A stretch of 64,000 nucleotides of DNA from Neoscytalidium dimidiatum (taxonomy: Eukaryota; Ascomycota; Dothideomycetes; Botryosphaeriales; Botryosphaeriaceae): positions 930,001-994,000 of the forward strand of contig CM074699.1 of the NCBI GenBank assembly GCA_037367355.1. The letters run 5' to 3'. The notes under the pieces are model-generated. The model was not told the origin of the DNA. It saw only the letters and a program-made list of their open reading frames with translations, and searched no databases. Shown in pieces: positions 10,400 to 23,900 of the stretch (positions within the stretch are counted from its first letter, which is position 1; every line of letters starts with the position of its first letter). The translations under genes and the position numbers were made by a program.

Positions 10400-13300
10400 T
10401 TCGTTAAGTAGTTCCTAGTAGTTAGAGAGTTCCGATTTAGACTTCTATTTATTATGCTTATTTAGCTAGCCCAGCTATTTAATAAGGTATTTTATTCTAC
10501 TCGAGAAGTCGTCGTAATAATCGACTATAGCCTCGACCTTCTATATATTATCTACTAACTCTACCGCTAGTAGTATAAAGCCTAGGCGTACGGAGTAGGG
10601 CTCTAGTAGCGAAATATAGAAGATAGGATAGAGACGCGCTATTAATAGCGAGAGCTCTAGCTTATAAGCGTAGGTACTAACCTTCTTAATAATCTTAAAG
10701 GGGCCTAGAAATCGGCTATTAAGCTTCTTATAAGGGCGCTTCGTACGGATATTCTTCGCCGAGAGTAGTACCTCTTCCCTAGTATTAAAGTATTTATCTA
10801 GGCGGCCGCGGTTATAGTAACGCGCCTAGAGTACTTATATATAGTAGATCGCTTCCCTTATATTCTCGCGTACGAGACGTATACGGTCTACCCGCGCGGC
10901 GGCGGCGGCCGGCGTATAGATAATATCCTCTAAGCCGGAGGAGGTAGCTTCTAGGCTATATAACTACTATAGGCCTCTTACGCCGTCTAGCGTACTAGAT
11001 TTAGTTATATAGCTTAGTAGGTTTAGCGACACCTTTATTAAAGAGTACGGCGTATTATTATAGGCGTATACTACCTATAGTAGGAGGGATACCTAGTTAG
11101 ATTACTCCTAATTTATATAGATACGGAGGTAGTATTTAATCTCTTAATTCTAACGCTCCGTCTACCCATTAGTTTACGGGTAGAAGGCGGTGCTAAACCG
11201 GCGCTAGATACCGAGTTCGTAATAGAAGTTTACCTAGTATTTACTTATAAATACCGTGCCTCTATCTAATACTAGAGAGTCTAGGATAATAGTTTTTAAA
11301 AAGTATTCTTATAGGAGGTCTACTAGAGTTCTTATATTAATAGTCTTACGTACTAGAAAGTAGTATACCTTCTTTATTACCCGGTCTATTAGGACTAGAA
11401 TTAAGTCCGCCGTAGCCCCTTCGCGAGTTATAGACTCGGGTAGGTCCGTAATAAAGTTAAGAGATAAATACTTCTATAGCTCCGTCTCTACTTCTAGCGG
11501 CTATAGGAGGCCGTAGAGCTTATAGCGTCGTACCTTATATCTTTAGTACTTATTATAACTACGGATATATATCTATACGTCCCTTATTAGGTTAGGCTAT
11601 TTGTATTTACGACTAATTACTATAGTAGTACGTTTAGAGCCGTAATAGCCGCCTAAGAAGTTATCGTAGTTACGGCGGAGTATCTTATTCTTTAGTAGGG
11701 TGCTATTTAGGATAAAAACCTTTCTATTACGTCGTAATAGACCGTCTAGGTCTTTAGACTAGTAGTTTACGGCGAGGAACTCCGCTAGCTTCGCGCGTAT
11801 TACTTAACTACTAACGTCTAGTTACTAGGCCTCGTAGATTAGCGATACGAGGGCCTTTAGAGGCTCTTCCGCTTAGAAATATTTACCGGTAGTAGCTACT
11901 ACTACTACTCGGCGGGGTACGAAGCTAGGGTATAGCCTAGTACTAGCGAGTTCGCGCGCTATACGTATACTACTCGTAGGATTCTTACGGGTATACTCGG
12001 CCGCCCTAGATCTTACGGGTACGCTAGCGGTATTCTCTAGTAAGGAAAGAGTAGAGGGTAAGCCCTCGAATTAGCTAGTATTAGTACGAGTGTCCCTCGT
12101 ATACGATTCGTATACGTCTCGCGCGATTAGGATAGCAGCCCCGGGGGTATTTCCTATAACCCTCCGTGCCCGTAGTTTTTACTATAACGTAGGCAGTATA
12201 ACGTCTAGAACCGCCTTCTTTTCGACCTCTTTAAAACCTAATATATAGTCGGGCCGCCGGCTAAGAGGGTCTACTAGATTCGAAGCTTCCGGCTTATATT
12301 TAATCTCGAAGTCGAACCGTGCTAGCTCTTCGGTATAGCATACCTATCGGCTCGTAAGACTTTTAGTAGTTATAAAGTACTTAAGATTATTATAATCGTA
12401 GAGTACGCGTATAGCGTAGAGAGCGTATACGAGGTAATATCGCTATAGTTAAAAGCCGGCTACGATTATAAAGAGTTTCTTATCGTAGGTATTATATCTT
12501 ACCTCTACCTCGGTAAGCTTCCGGCTATAGTAGGTAATAGGCAACTAGTACTTTTAGTTACCCTCCTATATATAGGGCTGAAGTAGAATACCTTCGATAG
12601 CGAAGTCCGACGTATCCGTAATTATTATTAGCGGAAGCTCGGGGTTAAAGTAACGAAGTACTAGCCCCTACGTAAAGGCGGCTTTAAGCGTACGAAAAGT
12701 ATACGCCGCGGCGTCGGTCTACTAGAAGGGGAGGTACTACTTAGTAGGGCCCTTCCGCGTAGAGCGCTTCTTCGCGTTTACGTCCGGCGGCCGCTAAGCC
12801 TTCCGTAGAAGGTTATTAAGGGGCTTTGCGATAGACGAGTAGTTCTATATAAAGCGTCTATAGAAGTTAGTAAAGCCTAAGAACACTTAAACGCCTCGAT
12901 ACGAGGTAGGCTCCGGCTATTCTTAAATAGCCCTAACGCGTTCCTAGTCTATAGTAATACCCTAGGGGGTTACGATAAATTCTAGAAACTTAGCCCTAGT
13001 AGTATAGAAGATATATTTAGATAACTTAGCGTATAAGTTCTAATCGCGGAGGCGTTATAGTACTACGCGTATATATTATACGTATTTCTCTTCGTTCTTT
13101 AAGTAGATAAGGATGTCGTCTAAATAGATGACGTAGATAGTATCTACGAGGCTATCTAGCGCTTAATAGATATAGCTTTAAAAGGTAGCGGGCGCGTTAG
13201 CTAGGCTAAAGAGTATAACGAGATATTTAAAGAGGCCGTAGCGCGTCTTAAATACGGTTTTCTACTCGTCGTCCTCTCGAATACGAATCCTATAATAGGC

Positions 13301-15640
13301 GTTACGTAGGTCGAGTTTAGTAAAGACTTTCGTATAAGATATACGGTCTAATAGTTTACTAATAAGGGGTAAGGAATAGCGATTCTTAATCGTAACTTTA
13401 TTAAGGCCCCTATAATCGATATATAGCCGTATAGTCCCGTTAAGCTTAGAGACGAAGAGGATAGACGCGCTAGTAGGGGACTTACTAGGCCTAATCTAGC
13501 CCTTTTTAAGAGCCTTATCTAGGTACTCTCGAAGAATCTAAAGCTCGCGGGGCGATAGATTATAGATAGGTATTTACGGAGGAGAAGTTCCATCTAGTAA
13601 TTTAATAGCGTAGTTATATTTAGTATTAGGGGCGAGTACGCTAGCTAACTCGTCTAAAAAGACGTCTAAAAGGTCCACGTAATATAGAGGTAACTACTTA
13701 GCGGGGGCACTTACTACGGCTACTATAAGGGGTGCTCTAATAGGGCTAAGACTAGAGTACGTATTATATACGAGGGCTACGCGGCGCGCGACCGCGTATC
13801 CTATAAGCGTCGCTTAAGGCACTAGAAAGTACTCTAGATTCTAGTTACCCCCGCCCTATATTTCTAGGACGTCCTCTAGGGTAAGTATCGGTTTCTAATA
13901 GAGGTAATATACTTTCTCGCCTTCCTTAAGGTCGGCGAGGAAGTCTTCGGGCGTCTATAGGTAGATATGCCGGAAAGGATTATTAGACTAAGTAAAGGTA
14001 CCGGTTAAGAAGTTAAATAATGGCCCTACGTTTCTAAACTAGTTTATATCTAAAATAGTATTAAAGCCGGTAATATTAGCGCCCTAGAAGGGTAGCGCTT
14101 TAGTCGTACGCTACTTACCGATACTATCGGTAACTATTACCGAAAGTCGATAGTAGTTATACGTAGTAACCGGGGTATTATTTACCGCGCTTACGTCGAG
14201 CTTAAGAGTTAGGTTTAAAAGGGGTACTTATACTCTTCGAACGGTATTTTAGGCTATTAGATTTATTATAGAACCCGTATCTAGTAAAGCCTTTAGGGTA
14301 TATACCCCGTTAGGTAAGTATACGAGAATATTAGTAACGATTCTTAAGTCGGAGCCGTTATTATACGGTTCTAGCGGTAGCTAGTCTAGGGCGGCTACTA
14401 GGGTCTTTCTTTTCCCGTATCGCCGTCCTTTCTAGTAGCGTTAACTCGCTAGTTATCCTTTTCGTAGGAGTCTCCTCCTCTATAGGAATAGGTACGTCCC
14501 TTATACGAGGAGCCTACGGTGAGGGCCTTGGCAGCCCGTGAGCTAGCGCTGGTGGAACCTCTTAACCGGTACTTACCGCGGCCCTAGGGAAGCGAACCTA
14601 CTACCTAGTTAGACTCGGCGAGCTACGTTACTATGGCGCGACTGCAGTCGAGTAGTCCTTCTTAGGCGGACTATTAGCGTCTCTTACGAGAGCCTAGAGG
14701 TCTATAATAGACTTAAGACGCGAGATAACTTTATAGAAGTCCTTAAGCGTCGTTACGTTATATAAGTAGTTACCCTAAAGGAGCTCCTTATAGTAGGCGT
14801 TCGGAAGACGCGAGTAGTAGAAGTCTATTAGAAGTACTTCGTCGAGGATCTCGTATAAAAGCTACTTTATTAGACTTTCGAGTCGCGTATAAAACGCCTA
14901 GTATTTAGTGCTAGGGCGTATCGTTGCTCCCTAGAAGTTTAGGGTATTATCGAACCTCTATATAGCGGGGTCTTTAATAATATCCTAAATAATACGAATA
15001 AACTTATTATATAGAAGGTCGCCCTTTTTACCGTCCTCTAACCGCTAGTATACGGAGTTAGTAAGGTTAGTATACTTTTTAAGGCTATAGAGGGCCTAGC
15101 GGGTTCGCTCTATATAGTTATAATCGCTTATATATATAAGGGCGAAGATGTTTTAGACCTTACGGTTCTAAGCCTCGAAGGCGGACTATATTACCGTCTC
15201 TAAGGTAGGTGTTTAGTATTTCTATAGGCGCTCGTATACCTTATCGAAGGTGCGTATCGCTTCGGATACGCCGGGAGTACGAGTCGCCTACGTGTCGAAT
15301 TCGGGTAGCTTATAGCGTATAAGTATAATACGGTTCTATAAAGCGTCGATTATTTAGTTTAACTATTAAATTTCTTCTATAGTAACGCCTAGATTCGTAT
15401 TAAGGAGCCTATCTAGTTTAGCTTATAGTTACTCGATACGTTCTTTACGACTTAGGGGTTCGTTAGTAGCCCTCTCTACGTTACTTTCGGTTGTTAGATC
15501 TACTCTAGGAGTAAGAGTACTAGAGGGGGTACTATCCGTAGAGTTCTCGCCCGCTATACGTAAGGTGTTCGTAAGGAGTACGCTACTTCTTAGATACGAG
15601 GAGGAGCGCGTGTCGACTATCTTAAACCGGCTATTTAAGG
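10400..15640 (-). pseudogene. Gypsy B gag-pol polyprotein, RIP-degraded
   Basis: Minus-strand domains in order: gag (about 15600-14500), aspartic protease with LLDTGS (about 14271-14290), reverse transcriptase with the catalytic YLDDI (about 13105-13130), RNase H (about 12300-12700, by position), and integrase with FITDLPES and the following DLILVLIDRV stretch (about 11360-11465). Stops are TAA/TAG. Unlike the rest of the island, a patch at about 14519-14650 keeps many CA/TG dinucleotides. A chromodomain could not be confirmed in the 10400-10800 stretch. Confidence 0.75.
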
Positions 15641-15653
15641 AGAAGGATTTAAA

Positions 15654-15880
15654 TATAAGGACTAGATATAAATAGGGAGTTTAAAGATAGTATAAGAGGG
15701 TCTCTATTAGATAATAGATAAATTCTTAGGGGATTCGAGGAGTCCGTTAGGCGGGACTTATATATAGGCGAGCGGTAAGCGAGGTTACGTAACCCGTATA
15801 GGCCGCGCTAGAACTTCGTATAGGAGCCGACGGCTCCTCGCATATAAGTAGTAGGGAGTTTTATATTCGGAGTCCTTATA
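15654..15880 (-). repeat. 5' LTR of gypsy B
   Basis: A 227-bp LTR with the same termini as 8168-8384. After it the interrupted Copia frame continues on the plus strand from the second CTTAT. Confidence 0.88.
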
Positions 15881-15885
15881 CTTAT

Positions 15886-16114
15886 ATAGATAAAGAAGTA
15901 ATAACTTATCTCTCTAAAGTCGCTTAAGAAGCTAAAATTAAACCTTAATCGAATTAGAAATTATACTATAATATATATATAAGAACGAAAGTATACTAGA
16001 TTATTTTACGTTTAGAAAAGAAAGAAGAATAGTTATTAGAATTTTTCTTTCGCGTTTTATTTAATATAATTATTATAATAGACGCGTATAATAAGTATAG
16101 ATATATTATCTATC
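15886..16114 (+). pseudogene. Copia integrase N-terminal segment, RIP-degraded
   Basis: The plus-strand reading continues the outer Copia polyprotein: a pre-integrase stretch followed by FFRVLFNIIIIIDAYNKY, matching the start of fungal Copia integrase cores (pattern YRVxFDxI..AYNGD). It stops at the tail of the minus-strand LINE. The rest of integrase and the reverse transcriptase are not found anywhere in the window. Confidence 0.65.
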
Positions 16115-16799
16115 TATTTATTTATTTATTTATTTATTTATTTATTCGTTTAACGTTCTTATATAAGCTTAGCTTATAAAAGACGGCTAGTCTACTAACG
16201 TATCTAGTCCGGTATTTCGACCGGGGTTTTTATTCGGGTTTTCTTCGGGAAGGAGTCTAGAAATAGTAGGGGCTAAGCCGGTGCTTTTTTAGGAAGAAAT
16301 AGAAAAGTAAGTAGGGAGATAAGAAGAGGTAGAAGATAAAAGAAAATAAGAGAGAATAACTTCTTTTTAAAGGAGAGACTAAAGTTAGTTTTTTCGAAAG
16401 TACGTATTTAGACTTCCGTCGAAGTAAGTTCTAATAGCTACTTTCGGGTAGCTATTTTAATTGTCGATAAAAAGCTTAGAAGAGCCTTCTATCCTTCTTC
16501 GGTATTAAAAACGAGGTCTAGGGGAGGTTTTCGTTTCTGAGCTAGTATATATCTTCTCTTTTAGGTCGATACTTTTTATAGTCTAGAATTAGGTGCCGGG
16601 GGGTTTATTTAGCCGTATTATTATACGGGTAGCTATTAGAGGGGTTTAGTCCGAAGCGGTTTAGATAGGACTTAAAGTATCCGTATTCTATTTTAAGCTA
16701 GTAAAACGCGGAGCTAGTTTCTCTCTCCGTAGAGAGGTCTATTAACTTTTATTTTATTTTCTAGTTAAACCGCCTTAGATAAGACTCTTTAGAGGCTAT

Positions 16800-19700
16800 T
16801 TCCGCTTACTTATTCGCTGTTTTTTACTACGAATTAATAAAATCTGCTTGCGTTAGTATTCGAAAGAATGCGTAGCTAGTTGATTCGTTATTCGGGTTTA
16901 TTTTATAGGCGTATTTAGCTAGGGAATCTGCTTCTTCGTTGCCGCGTATATTAAAATAGCCGGGGACCCATTCTAATTAAACTAAATTTCCTTTTAGAAT
17001 AAGCGTTTTAGCTGCGTTTAAAGCTCGTATTTACGCTAGTTATCCTAGATTTCCGGATGGTGTTTTTAGACGGTAGAGCGCAGCCTAGTTATCTACGTAG
17101 ACTCTAATATCTTTATCGGTATATCCGTTTTTAACTGCGAGTTCGAGGGCTCTCGTAAGAGCCTCTAGTTCGCCGTTATAAACTAGGTTATTATCCCCGA
17201 TATTTCCTACTATAATAGTAGTTTCGTCTTTAAAGGTAGGGTCGTTTCTATCTATAAAAACTGCTAGTCTAATTCCGGTTTTATTCGGAATCGAACTCGC
17301 GTCCGTATAGATAGATATTAGGTTATTCGGAGGGTTTTCGAGTTCGTTTAGGTGTTTCTTAGCTTATTCTTCTTTCGAGAGTTTAAAGACTTTAACCGAG
17401 TAGGGGGTAGATAGCCCCTAAGGTGGAAAGTAGAAAGGATTAACCGTTTCGAGGTTATATAGCTTATCTTTTAGAAAGTCTCTAATTTTTCGAACGAGCT
17501 TACTTTCGTATTCGTTTTCTTTTTCTAGAAGGCTTCGAATTAGGTGTTTTCGGTCTAATTTAAGACTTCGTAGGGCGTAGGATCGGAGGTTATTTTCTAA
17601 GCGAATTTCCGAGGATAGGATCGCGGCTTCTATTTCAAGGGGAGTAATTAGAGCGGTTTTAAAAACGCCTAGTATTTTTCGTAGAGCTAGATTCTAGAGT
17701 ATCGTAGCTTTTCGTTTAAAATTCGCTTGGTTATTCTAGTATAAAACGGAGCCGTAGTTAGAGACGGAGGTAACGTAGGCTAAGTATAACTGCCGTACCG
17801 CGTTAGGTTTTAGTCTATTTTCGATATTAGCTAGTCTATTTATCCTCGAGAGGCTCGAACGAGCTTAGCTTATTCTAATATCGACGTATTCCTTAAAATT
17901 AAGGAGTGGGTCTAAGAAAACTCCTAGATATCGGACTAGATTCTTAGGCTTTATAACTAAACCCGTAGGTAGTTTTAGAGTAGAATCTCTTACCGTTTTT
18001 TCTTTAGAAAAATGTATTAATTCGGTTTTTTCGAGGTCGAATTATATAGTATTTTCCGCGCCTAGTTTATAGAGTCTTTCCGCTTCTCTTTCTAATATCT
18101 TTATATTTCTTTTCTAGCTTTTCGAGCTTACTATTAAAGAGATATCGTCGATATAAGATAAGTAGGTAGCGGATTTTATTTAAAATAGATCTCGGATATA
18201 TATTAGAAATAGTATCGGCGAAATAGGACTTTCTTACGGTATACCCGTTTCTACGTTACTAAATTCTTCTATATTTCTATTGAAACTAAGGCGTAATTGT
18301 CGGGAATTTAAGAAAGTTCTAATCTACGCGAGTAGATTAGTCGGAAGCTTTAACTTTCTTAAAATTCCTAGGAGTTATTCTTACGCGACGTAGTCGTAAG
18401 CGCCGCGTACGTCTAGAAATAGCGTAGATGTTTTTAGCTTTACCTTTCGGTTTTCCTCTACTAAATTCGTTAGAATAAAGTAGGCGTCTATAGCGGATTT
18501 TTTAAGTCTTCCCCCTATTTATATAGGGTGAATTAGGTTTGTCGTTTCCGCTAGAAACAAGGCGTTGCTATTACTCGTTCGAGTACTTTTCCTAGGTAAT
18601 TTAATAGAGAGATAACCCTATAAGTCTTTAGATTCGCGGGATCCGGCTTATTAGGTTTCTTTAAAATTGCCCCCGTTGCTTATCTCTAGCACTTTAGATA
18701 GTAGCTATATTTAAAGAGGTTCGAATAGATAAAATAGAAGGCTTTCGGGGATACGTTATAGGCCTAAATAATAATTTATTAGGATATTAAATTAGGTCTG
18801 GGCGTAGTTCCTTTTATTAGGTTCGAATACGTTTGTTCGAGCTCTTTTTTATCTAGAATTAGCCATTCCTAGCTTAGATCCGGCTGGTAATTTATCTAGT
18901 TATTTTCGATTCGTGCGTTAGGAGGGGATAGAAATAACGTTTCTTTTAGCGCGGAGCTTTTCCCCTTCTAGCTATCTTATAGTAGGCCGTTTTTAGCCCG
19001 AATCGGAGGGATTCGTTCTATCGGACGGTATTTTATATAGGCTATTGCTTTAAAGATAGTTTCGGGGGTATTTTTACTTAGAAACGAATTCTAGTGGTCC
19101 CGTTTAGCTTTACGAATAGAGGAGAAGTATTCGTTACGAGTTTTTAGGAAGTCTTACTTATTTACGAGCTCCGGCGAGCGTCGTATAAGCCGCGTTTGTT
19201 TTTTAAGGTTCCCTCGGGCCTCCGTTAAGATAGAATTCTACCAGGGTTTAGCTTTAGCTAGCGGAGTAGTTTTCGGAATAGCTTGGTCCGCTGCTTACCG
19301 TATAAGGTTAGTTAGGGATTCTCCTAGTTTTTCTAAAAGTAAGACTTCTTTCGAACGGTCTTTTAGAATCTCTAGGCTAAGATCTTTATTCTCCTCTTCT
19401 AGAATAGCTAGCTGGGGGCGTAGCTTTTCTATAAAGTTCGAGGCTTTTTCTTTAAAGATCTTAGAGAATTTATCCTAGTTCGCCTTCTCGTAATTAAATC
19501 TAATTTACTTAGATTTCTCTTAGTTTATTCGTTTATTTAATTAGATTTAAAATAAAATAGAGAAGTAGTCGGATCCGATAGATTCAAGTATTTACTAGTC
19601 TATTATTTTATTCGTTAGCCCTCGGCTAGAGAGCGTTAGATCTATTATCGTAGGCCTATCTAGGTTCGGCCGATAGAAGGTACCTTCTCCTAGCGTATTT

Positions 19701-20250
19701 AGTAGGTCTAGGTTATTAGATTCGATCTAATTAATTAGGGCGGAGGCCCCGTTCGAGTAGAGGGACCTTAGGTCCTACTACGGGTGGTAAATATTAAAGT
19801 CCCCGGCTATAATACTAGGGAATTCTAGCTATTAGTAGCCTAGAATACGTTCTAGTATATAGGGAGAATTATCGTTTCCTTATTCCTTTTAGTTATATAA
19901 ATTAAAGAGGTAGAATTAGCTATTTTCCTCTATTATTTTTAGAACTATTAGGTTAGGGGATTTAGTTGCTACGGAGTTATAGTTAATATCTATTCCCGTT
20001 AGATAATAGGATATATATACTAACGTACGCGGTCTTTTCGTTAGAGAATAATCCGGTAGAATTTAAACGAATACGGGGTAGTTAACCGACCGTCTTTCTC
20101 TAGGATTTTCGGGGTTTATTAGCTATAGTTCTTATATAAGAATTAGGCTAATTTTAAGTTCGATTGCTTTAGAAAGAAGGCTCTCCGTAGCTAGAGCGTT
20201 TCTATTTAAATTTACTTAAAATACCCTTAGTTTATCTATAGATAAAGGGG
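16800..20250 (-). pseudogene. LINE ORF2: APE endonuclease, reverse transcriptase, RNase H
   Basis: Minus-strand reading, N to C. Endonuclease: VNLNRNAL at about 20210, AGDFNIYHP at about 19785-19810, TIIDLTLSSRGL, and ESIGSDYFSILF at about 19555-19590, where the catalytic histidine of the SDH motif now reads tyrosine (CAY to TAY by RIP). Reverse transcriptase: YIDDISLIV at about 18135-18160 followed by DLEKTELIHF. RNase H: YTDAS at about 17297-17310, a GELEAL motif, and VYVDN at about 17085-17100. The frame is long and almost continuous once TAA/TAG are ignored, so decay is mainly RIP and not indels. Confidence 0.82.
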
Positions 20251-20281
20251 GTTAGTTAATTCGAATTAGGGTAGTACTAGT

Positions 20282-20871
20282 TATTACGAACCCTAGAGTA
20301 TACGAGCTTTATAGCTATAAGGGCCGCGAGCCCGTATAGGAAAAACGCCTACGGGTATAGTAACTAGGAAGAAGGCACGGTCTAATAGAGAACCCGTAGG
20401 GGATAAGAGACCGCGCGGAAGGCGATAAGGGGTAAAGTACTACGAGATAAGAATATAGTAGTAATATCGTTCGCTAGTACTAGTAGAAGTCGGGTTCTAA
20501 GAAAGAAGGCTTTAGCGCCTAGATTACGTAGGACCTACCGAACCTATTAGATAGCGAAGGATTATAGCTATCCTCTACTACGTATAGATAACGAAGAATA
20601 CTAACTATCCTCTACTATCTAATAGATTGCTATAGCTTTCCTATAGTATATAGATATACTTATTAGATAGTATTTTAACCCTCGTAGTTAACTTAAAGTT
20701 CTAATTTAATACTATATTAACTTAAAGGTAATAAGGCCTACTAAACTTCTATCTTACGTAACTTCTTATTCTATCGTCGCTCCCCTTTCCTCGTCTTTAA
20801 GGTAAACCCTTCGATAAATCCGAACCTACTAGGCGACTCCGAAGCCTAGTAGTAGAGGCCCCGTCGTTATA
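20282..20871 (+). repeat. 5' LTR of gypsy A
   Basis: About 590 bp, nearly identical to 27456-28045. Differences are mostly C/T and G/A transitions. A divergent inverted relative is present at 34752-35364 as the LTR of gypsy C. Confidence 0.88.
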
Positions 20872-20949
20872 CTTTAACCACTATCCTTATAGGAAAGAAA
20901 GCGATTTAATTAGAAAATAGGAAGTATTCTCTTACCCCGAGAAGTACTA

Positions 20950-23900
20950 ATAGTATTAGCTGTTATAGCGGACGTATCTAGTAGTAAGTACGTATAAGAG
21001 GCGTAGAATATCCTAGGCTTATAGTAACCGCCGTAATATAATACGGTAGTAGAAAACCGACACCCTAATATATCGACTAACGAGGAGCTACTTAATATAA
21101 TCCTAGAACTTCGAAACGAAAACGTAATCCTACGTATCTAGCTTACCTAGGCACTAGCTCTACTACCGACTACTAAGGTTAAGGTCCCGAAACTAGACCT
21201 ATACTACGAAGATCGAAAGAAGACCTAAGCCTTTATTACGTAGCTAAATAACTATATATACTTTATATATAGTAACTTCGCCGGCCCCGCCGAATAAATC
21301 TTATACGCTAGTACCTACCTTAGAGGATCGACGGAATAATAGTTCCGACCTTTTAAGCGAGAGTACTAGGAGAAACCCGTATACTTATAGTCCGAAGTAA
21401 CCTTAATAATCTTTAGCGACTACCGAAACTTTATAAAGTAGCTTAAGATAGCCTTTAGCGGCGTCGACGAAAACCGTCTAGCTACTAGGACCCTTATAAG
21501 TCTAAAATAGAAAGGAACGGTATAGGACTATACGGCTAAATTCTAAGACGTAGTATACCTCGTAGATAGGTACTCCGATCTTACGCTACGTACCTTCTAC
21601 TACTAAGGGCTAAGGGACGAGATTAAAGAAGCTATAACGTACTACGAGGAACTAAAAACTCTTAACGATATAATTAAGCTAGCCCTACTTATAGATAAGC
21701 GTCGTATAGAGAGGTAGTTCGATAAGAAAGGGTATAACGCTAATATCTCGAGGTAAGCTAGGCCTCGCTATATCTAGAAAGGAGGCGACGCTATAGAAAT
21801 AGATAATATAGTCCGACGGGATAAAAGTAAGAATAAGAAGGACGGCAATAATAGGGGTAAGAAAAGAGAATAGAGTAAGAAAGAAAAAGAACTCTATAAG
21901 AAAGGACTATATATCCGATATAGAAATAAATAGAGCGTAGGGTATAAATACTCGAAGAAAGAGTTATAAGAAGTAGTAGCGGCTATCTAGAGATAGGAGG
22001 CGCCTCGAGAAATCGCTACTATAAAAATAGTAGACTATATAGCCCTAAGCTAGATAGCGTACTACGATAATAATTATACTATCTACTAGAGCGATAAGGA
22101 CGCTACGGAGTAGTACTCTAGTAAGCTACGACGACTTAATATAATACTCCGAAAATTAGAAGAGGCTACGGAGGAAGATATCGAGGAGTACTTTCCGGCC
22201 GATAAAGACCTTATAAATAGCGAAACCGAAGAACTATACGATAGTATACCGGAGTCTAGCGAGGTAGAAACTATCGGGTAATAGTAGGACTAGGCTATAC
22301 TTAACCGGATCGTAGAATACCTAAACCGATACGGAGATATAAGGAATATCGAATTCGGTTATACTCCTACGATCTACTAGACCCCCGGATTAAAAATAGA
22401 TCTACTACCGTAATAGTACTAGATAAAGAACGAAAAACTTAGCTTACGGTTTTTCGAGAATAACGTATAGTACCTCTAGAAGGAATCGCTATTAAAAACG
22501 GCCGATAAGGTAGTATTCTAGCTTAAAGGAGAAGCCTAGGGAATATAGTAATAATAAGACCCTACGTATCTACGCGATATAGCCTATACCCTCTACCGTT
22601 ACGATATAGCTACGCGAAGCTACGATACTCTATAATAGGTACCCGATAAAAAATACGGTAAACTAACCTTCTAGTACTAGGTACGTAACGGATAGATCTA
22701 CTAGAGGCGTAAGATTAAGTAAGAGCAATAGACTTAGTAGAAGAATACTCTAATCCTAGTCGAAGAATAGAACGAGTATATACGCTACGAGATATTAAAA
22801 AACTAGACGGCTCCCCTAGCTAGGGACCCTAGGAGGGGCTAGTACGAAGGTCCCTTAACTAGGTTATATATTTAATATCGAACGGAATATCTCGTAAATA
22901 GGAAGAACTTAAAACGCTACTAGAAGTACTAGTTATAATTAAAGGAACTACTACGCTAGTAATAATCGATAGTAGAGCGTAAGGGAATTTCGTAGATTTT
23001 AAATTCCTTAGGAAGAACGACTTGCTATTCTAACCTAAGAAACGCCCCTACGAACTTAGCACGTTCGATAGGTTATTAATAGAATACGGTAAAGGTTAGA
23101 TAAGAATCGAGACCGGTTAGGTACGAATAACCCTCGGAGATTATAAAGAACGAATTAACCTAGACGTAATAATAAGCCCGAACTACGATATCGTCCTCGG
23201 GATACTCTAGTTAAAAATCTACGACCCGTATATTAGCTAGAGTATAGGAACTATAACGTTCTTCGGAGATAACTATAGGCGATACCTCGCGAACCTCGAA
23301 GTAAAAGAGCTAGAGGGCCCGAGCTAAGAGCTAGAGCTAGAGAGCTAGAGCTGAGCCCCTGAAATTTAGCTAGAGCTAAGAGCTATAAGCTAGAGCTATC
23401 TAGGGAGTACTCGGTGAGGCTAAGAGGATATCCTTTAATACCCTACTACGTATAAAAAAACGAGGAGAATAAGCTTATATCGTCTATATTAAGCCTAGCT
23501 TAAAATAAGAACGCCGAATTATAGTATAGATTAGAAAACGGACCTCGGAAGTCGATACTCTCTAGATACTCGGAGGAGACTATTCGAAGAGGATCTACGA
23601 GAGGTATAGCCTACTAGGTAGAACCCTTAACTAGATACGCGTAACGGAAAATACTACGGGACTAGAGAAAGTATCCCCGGAATTCTAGAAATACGCTAAG
23701 CTATTTTAAGAAAGAGGTAAAGAATTATTACCCGAGCATAAGCTATAGGACTATAAAATACCCCTATTACTAGGAACGTAGCCCGCGTTTAAGCCTATTT
23801 ATTTCCTCTTAGAAAGCGAGGCCGAAGTACTAAGGGAGTACCTCGAAACGAACCTAGAAAGAGGATATATCCGATCCTCTACGTCGCCGGCCGGATACCC

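Larger units (their letters stand above)
8168..15880 (-). mobile_element. Gypsy B: complete Ty3/Gypsy retrotransposon, RIP-degraded, minus orientation
   Basis: LTRs at 8168-8384 and 15654-15880 both begin TATAAGGACT and end AGTCCTTATA, a perfect terminal inverted repeat (ancestral TG...CA changed to TA...TA). The 5-bp duplication CTTAT (8163-8167 and 15881-15885) is perfect. Orientation is fixed by the polypurine tract next to the 8168-8384 LTR on the minus strand and by pol order. Minus strand, 5' to 3': gag about 15600-14500, protease LDTGS at about 14271-14285, reverse transcriptase IYLDDILIY at about 13100-13135, integrase core LNFITDLPES at about 11430-11465. Between integrase and the 3' LTR lies an opposite-strand reading frame described separately. 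The element is inactive. Confidence 0.9.
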
